Assembly (NCBI GenBank): GCA_022749295.1
Contig: CP062007.1
Coordinates: forward strand, 2,542,001-2,606,000
Direction: 5' to 3'
From: Flavobacteriaceae bacterium GSB9
GTDB lineage: Bacteria > Bacteroidota > Bacteroidia > Flavobacteriales > Flavobacteriaceae
Length of the DNA stretch: 64,000 nt
Shown: positions 53,425 through 62,049 of the stretch, piece after piece
Layout: each line of letters opens with the position of its first letter
How positions within the stretch are numbered: position 1 is the first letter of the stretch
The notes under the pieces: generated by a model
Database searches by the model: none
What the model was told of the DNA's origin: nothing
Seen by the model: the letters and a program-made list of their open reading frames with translations, nothing else
Position numbers and translations under genes: made by a program

Positions 53425-53516
53425 AATTCTGCCCAAAGGCTTAATAAGATAGCCTTAATCAAAATGAATTGTTTATACGCTAGGTTTAAACAGACCATGC
53501 AAAAATTTATTATAAT

Positions 53517-55109
53517 ATGTTTAAAACTATTAAAAAAGACTTACCTGCGAGTATAGTCGTATTTTTCGTTGCCCTACCATTATGTTTAGGAATTGCTCTT
53601 GCCAGTGGCGCTCCTTTGTTTTCGGGTTTAATAGCTGGTATTATTGGAGGAATTGTTGTTGGAGCCTTAAGTGGGTCTAAAGTTGGTGTTAGTGGACCGG
53701 CCGCTGGATTGGCAGCCATTGTTTTAACGGCCATTGGGTCGTTAGGGGGCTATCAAAATTTTTTGGTCGCTGTTGTATTGGGTGGTGCCATTCAGTTGCT
53801 TTTTGGAGTGCTTAAAGCTGGTATTATAGGCTATTACTTTCCTTCTTCTGTAATTAAAGGAATGCTTACCGGTATTGGTATCATCATTATTTTAAAGCAA
53901 ATACCTCATTTTTTTGGCTATGATGCAGAGCCAGAAGGTGCCGATAGCTTTTTTGAAACCTCTGGAGAAAACACCTTTTCTGCAATTTTGAATATGGTAG
54001 ATAATATTACTTTGGGGTCACTTTTAATTGGAGCGATAGGTTTGGCCATTTTAATTTTATGGGATAGGGTGTTAACCAAAAAAGCAAAGATTTTTCAGCT
54101 CATTCAAGGGCCTTTGGTAGCTGTTGTTTTGGGTATTATATTTTATTCAATTACAAAATCCCACGATACTTTAGCCATTTCATCATCACACTTGGTTAGC
54201 GTGCCTGTACCAGATGATACAGCTTCGTTTTTAGCGCAGTTTAGTTTTCCCAATTTTGCTGTTATCACCAATCCAGATGTTTGGATAGTAGCATTTACAA
54301 TTGCATTGGTTGCGAGTTTAGAAACATTATTATGTGTTGAAGCAACAGACAAACTAGATCCTCATAAAAATGTTACACCAACAAACCGAGAACTGTTGGC
54401 TCAAGGAACAGGTAATATTATCTCAGGAATGATTGGAGGCTTGCCAATAACACAGGTAATTGTTAGAAGTTCTGCCAATATCCAATCGGGTGGCGAATCT
54501 AAGATGTCGGCAATTATTCATGGTTTTTTCTTATTGATATCAGTGATTTTAATTCCGACCTTACTAAATATGATTCCATTATCGGTATTAGCCGCTATTT
54601 TATTGGTAGTAGGGTATAAATTAGCGAAACCATCACTGTTTAAAACCATGTATAAATTAGGGTGGAAACAATGGGTGCCCTTTATTGTAACGATTTTGGG
54701 TATCGTTTTTATAGACTTGTTGTACGGTATTGGTCTTGGGCTTTTGGTTGGCATCGTAGTAATCCTTTTAAAGAGTTACCAAAATTCCCATTTCCTTCAT
54801 ATTGAAGACAAAAGTAACGGTAAGCATAAAATTAAAATGACCCTTGCAGAAGAGGTGACATTCTTTAACAAAGGTGCTATTTTAAAGGAGTTGGATAGCT
54901 TGCCTAAAGACACTTATCTGGAGCTTAACCTTTTAAAAACAAGGTATTTGGACAATGATATTATAGAGATTCTTGAAGATTTTCTATTTAAGGCCAAAGA
55001 GCGAAATATTGATATCAAATTGGTGTCGAAAAGAGGTATTGAAGAAAACCCCGAAAGTTTTATCAAGTTCTTTAACGAAAGGCCAAAATCGAGTTTAAGT
55101 TTAAGCTAA
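53517..55109 (+). CDS. SulP-family anion transporter 1
   Basis: 530 aa with 10-12 membrane helices. The SulP consensus is seen in ASIVVFFVALPLCLGIALASGAPLFSGLIAG and SGPAAGLAAIVLTAIG near the start; GGLPITQVIVRSSANIQSGG in the middle. A C-terminal STAS domain starts near residue 440 (KMTLAEEVTFFNKGAIL). Bacterial SulP proteins carry sulphate, bicarbonate or other anions. The carbonic anhydrase 830 bp downstream in the same run suggests bicarbonate, as in BicA or SulP-CA fusions; this is inference. Confidence 0.92.
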   Translation: MFKTIKKDLPASIVVFFVALPLCLGIALASGAPLFSGLIAGIIGGIVVGALSGSKVGVSGPAAGLAAIVLTAIGSLGGYQNFLVAVVLGGAIQLLFGVLKAGIIGYYFPSSVIKGMLTGIGIIIILKQIPHFFGYDAEPEGADSFFETSGENTFSAILNMVDNITLGSLLIGAIGLAILILWDRVLTKKAKIFQLIQGPLVAVVLGIIFYSITKSHDTLAISSSHLVSVPVPDDTASFLAQFSFPNFAVITNPDVWIVAFTIALVASLETLLCVEATDKLDPHKNVTPTNRELLAQGTGNIISGMIGGLPITQVIVRSSANIQSGGESKMSAIIHGFFLLISVILIPTLLNMIPLSVLAAILLVVGYKLAKPSLFKTMYKLGWKQWVPFIVTILGIVFIDLLYGIGLGLLVGIVVILLKSYQNSHFLHIEDKSNGKHKIKMTLAEEVTFFNKGAILKELDSLPKDTYLELNLLKTRYLDNDIIEILEDFLFKAKERNIDIKLVSKRGIEENPESFIKFFNERPKSSLSLS

Positions 55110-55114
55110 GCATC

Positions 55115-55918
55115 ATGGAAAAGCAGTATAGTATTGTGGTACTTTCAGATTTGAAAGATGCAACAGAAAACATTCTTAAAAGCAGTATTAGCTTGGCTAA
55201 AACCTTTGGGGCCGATATAAAGTTTTTCCATGTTAAAAAAGCGACAGATGTGGTAGATCGTGATAGTCAACTGTCTACATTCAGAACCATCAATGAGCAG
55301 CATAGCTTAACCAAGAAGAGTATAGATAATTTAATACAGTCTGTATCAAAAGCCTATAATATCGCGATCGATTACAGCTATGCCTTCGGAAATGTGAAAA
55401 ACGAAATAAAGGATTATCTTACCAAACAAAATCCGGATATTGTTGTTCTTGGAAAGCGAAAAACAAAGTTTGGTATACCTGTAGATAGCACAATAAATTT
55501 TGTTTTAAAAAATTTTAAAGGCCGTGTAATGGTAGTTGGTGACCAAAATACATTAGAGCCTGGAGAATTATATTCTCTGGGGTTTTTAAATAATGGTGAT
55601 ATAGGCAACATGGACGCCTTTGTAAGCCAATTGGCCGAGCACTCGCAAAAACCGTTTAAAGCCTTTAGATTTACAGACCAAACCAACCAAGGAGAAAACG
55701 ATGAATCCATTTTAGATAATAATGCTGTAGAATTTATTTTTGAGCGTAATAGCAATACAATAAGTAATTTGTCTAAATACGTATTGAAAAGTAAAATTAA
55801 CTTACTCTATTTAGATAGGAGAAATAATAACAGAGCAGGTTTAAAGAGTTCAGATATAAAAGATATTATGGGAAAGGTTGACGTTTCAGTGCTCTTATCT
55901 GAAGAACCAAACCTTTAA
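55115..55918 (+). CDS. Universal stress protein-like protein
   Basis: 267 aa, starting 5 bp after the SulP stop. The N-terminal half has the UspA fold (SIVVLSDLKDATENILKSSISLAKTFGADIKFFHV, and IVVLGKRKTK in place of the ATP loop 'GxxG'). The C-terminal half is a second, degenerate Usp-like unit (FKAFRFTDQTN). The nucleotide-binding GX9G(S/T) motif is not obvious, so it may not bind ATP. Its position between SulP and carbonic anhydrase suggests a regulatory role. Confidence 0.75.
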   Translation: MEKQYSIVVLSDLKDATENILKSSISLAKTFGADIKFFHVKKATDVVDRDSQLSTFRTINEQHSLTKKSIDNLIQSVSKAYNIAIDYSYAFGNVKNEIKDYLTKQNPDIVVLGKRKTKFGIPVDSTINFVLKNFKGRVMVVGDQNTLEPGELYSLGFLNNGDIGNMDAFVSQLAEHSQKPFKAFRFTDQTNQGENDESILDNNAVEFIFERNSNTISNLSKYVLKSKINLLYLDRRNNNRAGLKSSDIKDIMGKVDVSVLLSEEPNL

Positions 55919-55940
55919 AAAACACTTAAAATAAAATATT

Positions 55941-56570
55941 ATGAAAGCACACACCAAAGAAACACAGGCGACAATGACGCCACAGAAATCTATACAGTTT
56001 TTAAAGGAAGGGAACGTAAGATTTCAAAACAATTTAAAGGCCAACAGGAATTTGTTGGAACAAGTTAATGATACCAGCGATGGGCAATTCCCGTTTGCAA
56101 CCATTTTGAGCTGTATAGATTCCAGGGTATCGGCCGAGTTGGTTTTCGATCAAGGTCTTGGCGATATTTTTAGTGTTAGGATAGCCGGTAACTTTGTAAA
56201 CGAAGATATATTAGGGAGTATGGAATTTGCCTGTAAGCTGGCAGGAACCAAGGTTATTGTAGTTTTAGGACATACCAGCTGTGGTGCTGTAAAAGGTGCT
56301 TGCGACGATGCTAAACTAGGTAACTTAACGGCCATGCTAGGAAAAATAAAGCCAGCCGTTAGTGCTGTAACCGAACCAGCCGATGCAAGTCAAAGAAATT
56401 CATCAAATATTGATTTTGTTAATAACGTCGCAGAGAAAAACGTTCACTTAACTATAGACAACATTAGAAAGCAAAGCCCAGTTTTAAAAGACATGGAAGA
56501 TGCTAAAGAAATCGCTATCGTAGGTGCTATGTACGATGTAAACACAGGAGCGGTTACTTTTTTCGAGTAA
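55941..56570 (+). CDS. Beta-carbonic anhydrase 1
   Basis: 209 aa. Zinc ligands are Cys58 (SCIDSR), His111 and Cys114 (GHTSCG), with the Asp60-Arg62 dyad. The N-terminus carries KSIQFLKEGNVRFQ, usual in beta-CA. It interconverts CO2 and bicarbonate. It lies 22 bp after the Usp-like gene and 23 bp before the DUF2490 gene, in one transcript with SulP 1. Confidence 0.93.
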   Translation: MKAHTKETQATMTPQKSIQFLKEGNVRFQNNLKANRNLLEQVNDTSDGQFPFATILSCIDSRVSAELVFDQGLGDIFSVRIAGNFVNEDILGSMEFACKLAGTKVIVVLGHTSCGAVKGACDDAKLGNLTAMLGKIKPAVSAVTEPADASQRNSSNIDFVNNVAEKNVHLTIDNIRKQSPVLKDMEDAKEIAIVGAMYDVNTGAVTFFE

Positions 56571-56593
56571 AATGTTTTATGGGGAAAAATAGT

Positions 56594-57262
56594 ATGAAAA
56601 AGAAAATAAATTTGGCGGCATTAGTCTTAGGGTTAATGCTGCCTTTTTTTAGTCAGGCCCAAGATAGTACTTTAGGGAATTGGATGATTTATTTTGGAAA
56701 TAAAAAACTCAACCAAAAATGGAACATCCATCATGAAGTCCAGTATAGAAACTACAATGCGGTTGGCGATTTGGAGCAACTGCTGTTAAGAACAGGTTTG
56801 GGTTATACTTTTAATGAAGGTAAAAGCAATGTTTTGCTCGGATACGGCTATATTTTATCTGAAAATTATTTGGGAAATACAAACGATAAAGTTTCGGTAA
56901 ATGAGCATAGAATATTTCAGCAATTCATTTCAAAACAAAGCATAGGAAGTGTTAAACTTAATCACCGATACCGATTCGAACAGCGTTTCGTGGAAGAGGA
57001 TTTTAAATTGCGTTTTCGTTATTTCTTAGGGGTCAACATTCCATTTTGTAAGCAGATAGAAGAGCCGAGGAAATTTTATTTCTCTGCGTATAACGAGATT
57101 TTCTTAAACACGGAAACTTCAATTTTTGACCGAAACAGGGTTTATGGCGGTATTGGCTTTAGAGTGAATTCTAATCTCAGGTTAGAGGCTGGTTACATGA
57201 ACCAGTTTTTCGAAACGTCGGGCAGAGACCAGCTTAATCTCATAGCTTTTGTAAACTTCTAA
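56594..57262 (+). CDS. DUF2490 outer-membrane protein
   Basis: 222 aa from ATG 56594, chosen for its signal peptide MKKKINLAALVLGLMLPFFS. The chain is a small beta-barrel: WMIYFGNKKLNQKWNIHHEVQYRNY, LEQLLLRTGLGYTF, KLNHRYRFEQRF and a terminal DQLNLIAFVNF with aromatic end. DUF2490 proteins are outer-membrane proteins of unknown role. It sits inside the carbon-transport module, so a porin-like entry function can be imagined but is not shown. Confidence 0.85.
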   Translation: MKKKINLAALVLGLMLPFFSQAQDSTLGNWMIYFGNKKLNQKWNIHHEVQYRNYNAVGDLEQLLLRTGLGYTFNEGKSNVLLGYGYILSENYLGNTNDKVSVNEHRIFQQFISKQSIGSVKLNHRYRFEQRFVEEDFKLRFRYFLGVNIPFCKQIEEPRKFYFSAYNEIFLNTETSIFDRNRVYGGIGFRVNSNLRLEAGYMNQFFETSGRDQLNLIAFVNF

Positions 57263-57355
57263 GGAAATTACAAGCGCTTTTTATACTGGTTTTCGTCTAA
57301 GTTTTTTTTGAGAATATTTTCACTTTAATTTAGTAAATATTTATATATTCAAGAT

Positions 57356-59218
57356 ATGAAAAATCTATTCTCAAATATAAAAGGCGATGCCTTTGGGGGA
57401 ATTACCGCAGGAATCGTTGCACTACCATTGGCACTTGCTTTTGGTGTGTCTTCTGGTTTAGGGCCAACTGCCGGGCTTTATGGTGCCATCTTCATTAGTT
57501 TTTTTGCGGCACTTTTTGGCGGCACCAACACTCAAATTTCAGGTCCAACTGCCCCTATGACAGCCGTAAGTATGGTGGTTATTGCAGGAATAATTGCAGC
57601 CAACGACGGCGATGTTTCAAAGGCCCTTCCCGTAATTTTAACGGTATTTTTATTAGCCGGATTGATTCAAATCGGATTAGGGATTATGGGCTTGGGTAAA
57701 TACATTAGGTATATCCCTTATCCAGTGGTATCTGGTTTCATGACGGCCATAGGAGTTATCATTTTACTTACACAAATATTGCCATCTCTCGGTTACTATC
57801 CAAAGGAAGATATGGCCTTTGTAAATACGTTTAAGCCCCAAGCCGAAGAAGTTATTTTAGAGAATATCTTAAAAGAAGAAGCCGAAGAGGGCATATTGGT
57901 TTTAGAAGATTTTAAAGAAACCATTAAACGGGCAGAACAAACTACAGAAGCCGATATTTTAAAAGAATCGCAAACCTTGGCAGCTAAAGAGACCTCGGGG
58001 GCTTTAGGTGCTATAAAAGCATTTCCAAGGGCTGTACAAAATATCAATTGGCTAGAGTTGATGCTGGCTTTGGGAACCATTTTTATTATATATGGTTTTA
58101 AAAGAATCACAAAAGCTGTTCCAAGTACCTTAGTAGCCTTGCTGGTCATGTCTGGTGTAGCGGTGGGTTTTGGTCTAGAATATAGGCCCATTGAAGAAAT
58201 ACCCAGCGGATTGCCGATGCCTAATTTAGAAATCTTCACTAATTTCAAATTGAGCAGTGTAACCCCTTATGTGTTTACAGCTCTTACTTTGGCGCTTTTG
58301 GGCGCAATAGACTCTCTGCTCACGAGTGTGGTTGCCGATAACATGACCAAAACAAAGCACAAACCCAATAAAGAATTGGTGGGGCAAGGTATTGGTAACA
58401 GCATTGCAGCAGTTTTTGGTGGACTTCCTGGAGCAGGTGCCACAATTAGAACAGTGGTAAATATTACATCGGGAGGAAAAACGAAACTTTCAGGTATGAT
58501 TGCCGGCGTTTTGTTGTTTGTTATTTTGTTGGGACTCGGCCCAGTGGCATCAAAAATACCAGCTGCTGTACTGGCAGGTATTTTAATAACGGTTGGTATT
58601 GGAGTAATGGACTATAAAGGGTTAAAAGCCATACCCAGCTTGCCAAAAGACATTAAAATGGGGCCTTTAAAATTAAGCTCCGAGGTACTCATAATGCTTG
58701 TGGTGCTATTTCTGTCAACATTTTGGAACTTAGTTTATGCCGTTGGTATTGGACTGATAATTGCTTCATTAATGTTTATGAAAAAAATTGGCGATTTAAT
58801 GGCCGAGCGCAGTGATGTTAAACCCTTAAAAGAGGAAACTTGGAAAGACGAATTAGGTTTCCCCAAAAGCTTAAAGGAAGAAGTGTTTATTAAACACATA
58901 AAAGGCCCGTTGTTTTTTGGTTCAACTAGCGACTTCCAACAGTTGTCAGAGCAAATACCAGATACTGCCAGTACCGTTATAATTCGGCTTGGGCGTATGC
59001 AGTATATGGATCAATCGGGCTTGTATGCCATGGAAGACATACTACAAGAGTTAAATAAGAAAAACATTGAAGTGCTTTTTGTAGGCTTATTAAGGCAGCC
59101 AAAGTACATGATGGAACGCATTGATATCATCCCCGATTTAATTCCTAGGGAACATATATTTGAAAGCTTTAAGGAATGTATGAATTGGGTAAAAAGAAAT
59201 GTGAAAGATGAATTTTAA
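57356..59218 (+). CDS. SulP-family anion transporter 2 with inserted charged segment
   Basis: 620 aa, 90 aa longer than SulP 1. The core has the SulP helices (GDAFGGITAGIVALPLALAFGVSSG, SGPTAPMTAVSMVVIAG, FGGLPGAGATIRTVVNI). Residues about 150-228 are a charged, alpha-helical insertion between membrane helices (EEVILENILKEEAEE onwards). The C-terminal STAS domain begins near residue 500 and keeps the DQSGLYA motif. It is 9 bp upstream of carbonic anhydrase 2, the second SulP-CA pair in 6 kb. Confidence 0.92.
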   Translation: MKNLFSNIKGDAFGGITAGIVALPLALAFGVSSGLGPTAGLYGAIFISFFAALFGGTNTQISGPTAPMTAVSMVVIAGIIAANDGDVSKALPVILTVFLLAGLIQIGLGIMGLGKYIRYIPYPVVSGFMTAIGVIILLTQILPSLGYYPKEDMAFVNTFKPQAEEVILENILKEEAEEGILVLEDFKETIKRAEQTTEADILKESQTLAAKETSGALGAIKAFPRAVQNINWLELMLALGTIFIIYGFKRITKAVPSTLVALLVMSGVAVGFGLEYRPIEEIPSGLPMPNLEIFTNFKLSSVTPYVFTALTLALLGAIDSLLTSVVADNMTKTKHKPNKELVGQGIGNSIAAVFGGLPGAGATIRTVVNITSGGKTKLSGMIAGVLLFVILLGLGPVASKIPAAVLAGILITVGIGVMDYKGLKAIPSLPKDIKMGPLKLSSEVLIMLVVLFLSTFWNLVYAVGIGLIIASLMFMKKIGDLMAERSDVKPLKEETWKDELGFPKSLKEEVFIKHIKGPLFFGSTSDFQQLSEQIPDTASTVIIRLGRMQYMDQSGLYAMEDILQELNKKNIEVLFVGLLRQPKYMMERIDIIPDLIPREHIFESFKECMNWVKRNVKDEF

Positions 59219-59227
59219 CGATACAAG

Positions 59228-59854
59228 ATGGACTTAAAAAAAGTATTTGATAACAACGGGGCTTGGATAAAAAGTAAGCTGAAAACCGAGAACGATTACT
59301 TTGAAGAACTTGGTAAAGGTCAAAATCCTGAATTGCTCTACATTGGATGTAGTGATAGCCGTGTAACGGCCGAAGAGCTTATGGGAGCAAAGCCCGGTGA
59401 GGTTTTTGTGCATCGTAATATAGCCAATATGGTAATCAGTATAGATTTGAATGTTATGTCTGTGGTTAATTATGCTGTAAACCACCTTAAGGTTAACCAT
59501 ATTATCGTGTGTGGCCATTATGCCTGTGGTGGTGTACAAGCGGCTATGCAATCGGCCGATCTGGGGATTTTAAATCCGTGGCTACGTAATATTCGCGATG
59601 TTTATAGAATACATAGGGCTGAGCTCAATAAAATTGAATGTGAAGAAAAAAAATACGATAGGCTAGTTGAGTTAAATGTACAGGAGCAGTGTGTCAACCT
59701 TATAAAAACCGCAGCCGTACAAAAGGCTTATCGCGATAGAGGATTAAAAGTACACGGTTGGGTTTTTGATGTACATACAGGAAAACTTATCGATTTAAAA
59801 ATTGATTTTGAGAAGTACCTAAGCGATATAATGGAAATTTATCATTTAGATTAA
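59228..59854 (+). CDS. Beta-carbonic anhydrase 2
   Basis: 208 aa. Zinc ligands are Cys41 (GCSDSR), His97 and Cys100 (CGHYACGG), with Asp43-Arg45. GEVFVHRNIANMV follows the first motif as in plant-type and Cab-type beta-CA. It differs clearly from carbonic anhydrase 1, so the two are not a recent duplication. It lies 9 bp after SulP 2, probably co-transcribed. Confidence 0.95.
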   Translation: MDLKKVFDNNGAWIKSKLKTENDYFEELGKGQNPELLYIGCSDSRVTAEELMGAKPGEVFVHRNIANMVISIDLNVMSVVNYAVNHLKVNHIIVCGHYACGGVQAAMQSADLGILNPWLRNIRDVYRIHRAELNKIECEEKKYDRLVELNVQEQCVNLIKTAAVQKAYRDRGLKVHGWVFDVHTGKLIDLKIDFEKYLSDIMEIYHLD

Positions 59855-59866
59855 TGGCCATTAGAG

Positions 59867-60385
59867 TTAGGCTTCCTTTTCAACTAATGTACCGTCTTCG
59901 TGTTTTTGCTGTAAAATGTTTGGAAAAATAAGTGGCACCAACGATTTTACAGGTTTATAGAGTACGGTTTCATCGATATTTTCTTTTTCGACAAAAGTGA
60001 TGCTGTTATTTAGTTTGTCGAAAATATTTAACACTACACTTAAAATCAAAGCAATTTTCAAGGCACCAAAAACACCACCAAGTACGCGGTTGATAATGCC
60101 TAATGCGGCAAAATCGGCCAATTTGGTCAGTGCTTTTCCAGCAAGAGCAATAGCTAAAACAATAATTAAAAAAGTGATTGCCAAAGCCGAATATTTAATG
60201 GTGTTTTCGCTCCATTCGGTTTTCGATTGTAAAAATTCAGCAGCAAAATCACTAAAATGAATGGCACCATATACACCGGCAACGAGAGCGATTATAGAGG
60301 CGACTTCAACAAAAAGTCCTTTCATAAAACCCCGAACTAAACCAAATAAAATTAAAGCGCCTAAAACAATATCAATTATGTCCAT
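59867..60385 (-). CDS. CvpA-family membrane protein
   Basis: 172 aa with four membrane helices. DIIDIVLGALILFGLVRGFMKGLFVEVASI is the standard CvpA start; a central GKALTKLADFAALGIINRVLGGVFGALKIALIL follows. CvpA is required for colicin V production in E. coli, and in other bacteria it is linked to envelope stress. It is divergent from the 60453 gene, with interlocked promoters. Confidence 0.9.
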   Translation of the reverse strand: MDIIDIVLGALILFGLVRGFMKGLFVEVASIIALVAGVYGAIHFSDFAAEFLQSKTEWSENTIKYSALAITFLIIVLAIALAGKALTKLADFAALGIINRVLGGVFGALKIALILSVVLNIFDKLNNSITFVEKENIDETVLYKPVKSLVPLIFPNILQQKHEDGTLVEKEA

Positions 60386-60401
60386 AGTTATATAATTTCA
60401 A

Positions 60402-60409
60402 CAAATATA
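60402..60409 (-). promoter_or_regulatory. Promoter -7 box for cvpA
   Basis: TATATTTG on the minus strand (TAnnTTTG), 16 bp upstream of the start. Confidence 0.5.
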
Positions 60410-60412
60410 AAT

Positions 60413-60420
60413 TAACTTTG
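60413..60420 (+). promoter_or_regulatory. Promoter -7 box for the 60453 gene
   Basis: TAACTTTG (TAnnTTTG), 32 bp upstream of the start and 3 bp from the divergent cvpA box, so the two polymerase sites overlap. Confidence 0.5.
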
Positions 60421-60452
60421 CAACTTTAACCTTTATACCGTTAAACATTAAT

Positions 60453-60809
60453 ATGGCAAGAGACGAGCAATTAAAAGAGCGTTGGGATTTGGTAGTAGAA
60501 AAGCTATCAGCACAATTTGCAGACGGCGACACCCTAGAGCTCGATGCCATAATTTATCTTATCGGTGTTCAGGAATTAGGCCAACTGCACAGAAGTTTTA
60601 AAAAAGACCAAAAACTAGATCTAATGCATGTTGCCATATGCAAATTATTGGCGCCCTATGGGTTTTATGAACTTGACTATGTAGATGACGACGGTTGGCC
60701 ACACTACAAAGTATTGGAAGCCCTACCACATTTAAAATCGGGGGAACAAAGTGTATTGATGAAAGAAGCCATTGTGAATTATTTTGTGGAAACGGAGTAT
60801 ATCACCTGA
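60453..60809 (+). CDS. Conserved hypothetical protein
   Basis: 118 aa, soluble, acidic. Landmarks are ELDAIIYLIGVQELGQLHRSFKKDQKLDLMHVAICKLL and FYELDYVDDDGWPHYKVLEALPHL. I recall this as a conserved Bacteroidetes protein near cvpA and pheS but know no function. Its own promoter and a 88-bp gap before pheS suggest a separate unit. Confidence 0.75.
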   Translation: MARDEQLKERWDLVVEKLSAQFADGDTLELDAIIYLIGVQELGQLHRSFKKDQKLDLMHVAICKLLAPYGFYELDYVDDDGWPHYKVLEALPHLKSGEQSVLMKEAIVNYFVETEYIT

Positions 60810-60870
60810 TTTTTGACCGCCATTGGCAATAATTCCGCGCTAATCTCAAATGCAAATAGTATAAAATCCT

Positions 60871-60878
60871 TAAATTTG
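60871..60878 (+). promoter_or_regulatory. Promoter -7 box for pheS
   Basis: TAAATTTG (TAnnTTTG), 19 bp upstream of the pheS start. Confidence 0.5.
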
Positions 60879-60897
60879 CCATCCTTTTTAAGATGTT

Positions 60898-61917
60898 ATG
60901 ATAGATAAGATTAAAGAACTCATTGACGAAGCCGAAGCATTCAAAGCCCAATCTAAAGAGGAAGTGGAAGCTTTCCGTATTAAATATTTAGGTTCAAAAG
61001 GCTTGTTAAAGCAATATTTTGCAGAATTTAAAAATGTGGCCAACGACCAAAAAAAAGAGTTTGGCCAAACAATTAATAAGCTTAAAAAAACGGCCGAAGA
61101 TAAAGTCAATACCCTAAAGGAAGAACTCGAAAGTAAAGAAGAGGTTAAGGGTGTTTATGGCGATTTATCGCGTCCTGGTGAGTCTATCCAAATAGGTGCC
61201 CGTCACCCTATTTCAATCGTTAAAAATCAAATTATCGATATCTTTTCTAGAATTGGTTTTAACGTAAGTGAAGGCCCTGAAATTGAAGATGATTGGCATA
61301 ACTTTACGGCACTAAATCTTCCTGAATACCACCCAGCACGCGACATGCAGGATACGTTTTTTATTCAAACCAATCCTGATATTTTATTGCGTACGCACAC
61401 CAGTTCGGTGCAGGTGCGTTATATGGAAAACAACAAACCGCCCATCCGTACTATTTCACCAGGAAGGGTTTACAGGAATGAAGCCATTTCAGCGCGTTCT
61501 CACTGTTTTTTCCATCAGGTAGAAGGACTGTATATTGATAAAGATGTGAGCTTTGCTGATTTAAAACAAACACTCCAGCATTTTACCACCGAAATGTTCG
61601 GAAAGAGTAAAATACGTTTACGTCCTTCATATTTCCCATTTACAGAGCCTAGTGCCGAGGTTGATGTGTATTGGGGCTTAGAAACCGAAATTGATTATCG
61701 CATCACCAAAGGTACCGGCTGGTTGGAAATTATGGGCTGTGGTATGGTAGATCCTAATGTTTTGGAAAATTGTGGAATAGATTCTAAAGAATATTCTGGG
61801 TTTGCCTTCGGTATGGGAATCGATAGAATTGCTATGCTATTGCATCAAATTGGAGATATCCGATTGCTTAGTGAAAACGATACTAGATTTTTAGAGCAGT
61901 TTAAAAGTGCTTTGTAG
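60898..61917 (+). CDS. pheS: Phenylalanyl-tRNA synthetase alpha subunit
   Basis: 339 aa, standard length. The N-terminal coiled coil (residues 1-90) is followed by the class II core: GARHPISIVKNQIIDIFSRIGF, motif 2 GRVYRNEAISARSHCFFHQVEGLYID near residue 190, and the closing SGFAFGMGIDRIAMLLHQIGDIR (motif 3). The subunit pairs with PheT to charge tRNA(Phe). pheT is not next to it; a strong terminator follows directly, so the alpha subunit is expressed alone here. Confidence 0.97.
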   Translation: MIDKIKELIDEAEAFKAQSKEEVEAFRIKYLGSKGLLKQYFAEFKNVANDQKKEFGQTINKLKKTAEDKVNTLKEELESKEEVKGVYGDLSRPGESIQIGARHPISIVKNQIIDIFSRIGFNVSEGPEIEDDWHNFTALNLPEYHPARDMQDTFFIQTNPDILLRTHTSSVQVRYMENNKPPIRTISPGRVYRNEAISARSHCFFHQVEGLYIDKDVSFADLKQTLQHFTTEMFGKSKIRLRPSYFPFTEPSAEVDVYWGLETEIDYRITKGTGWLEIMGCGMVDPNVLENCGIDSKEYSGFAFGMGIDRIAMLLHQIGDIRLLSENDTRFLEQFKSAL

Positions 61918-61944
61918 AAAATAAATAAAACAAACTTAGTTTAA

Positions 61945-61971
61945 AGCCGATGGAAACATCGGCTTTTTTTA
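61945..61971 (+). terminator. Rho-independent terminator of pheS
   Basis: AGCCGATG (61945-61952), GAAA tetraloop, CATCGGCT (61957-61964), then a T-run. Confidence 0.9.
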
Positions 61972-61996
61972 TTTAACAATTTTTTAACTTCGATTA

Positions 61997-62029
61997 GTTC
62001 GGTTTGTTCCGAACCAAAATATATTTTTG
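61997..62029 (+). promoter_or_regulatory. Promoter and operator of the RND efflux operon
   Basis: TATTTTTG (62022-62029) is a TAnnTTTG box 20 bp before the regulator ATG. A perfect inverted repeat, GTTCGG-TTTGTT-CCGAAC (61997-62014), covers the -33 region and includes a TTTG. A GbsR/MarR dimer bound there would block polymerase, so autorepression is likely. Confidence 0.65.
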
Positions 62030-62049
62030 CACCGTAAAATTAATAGAAG

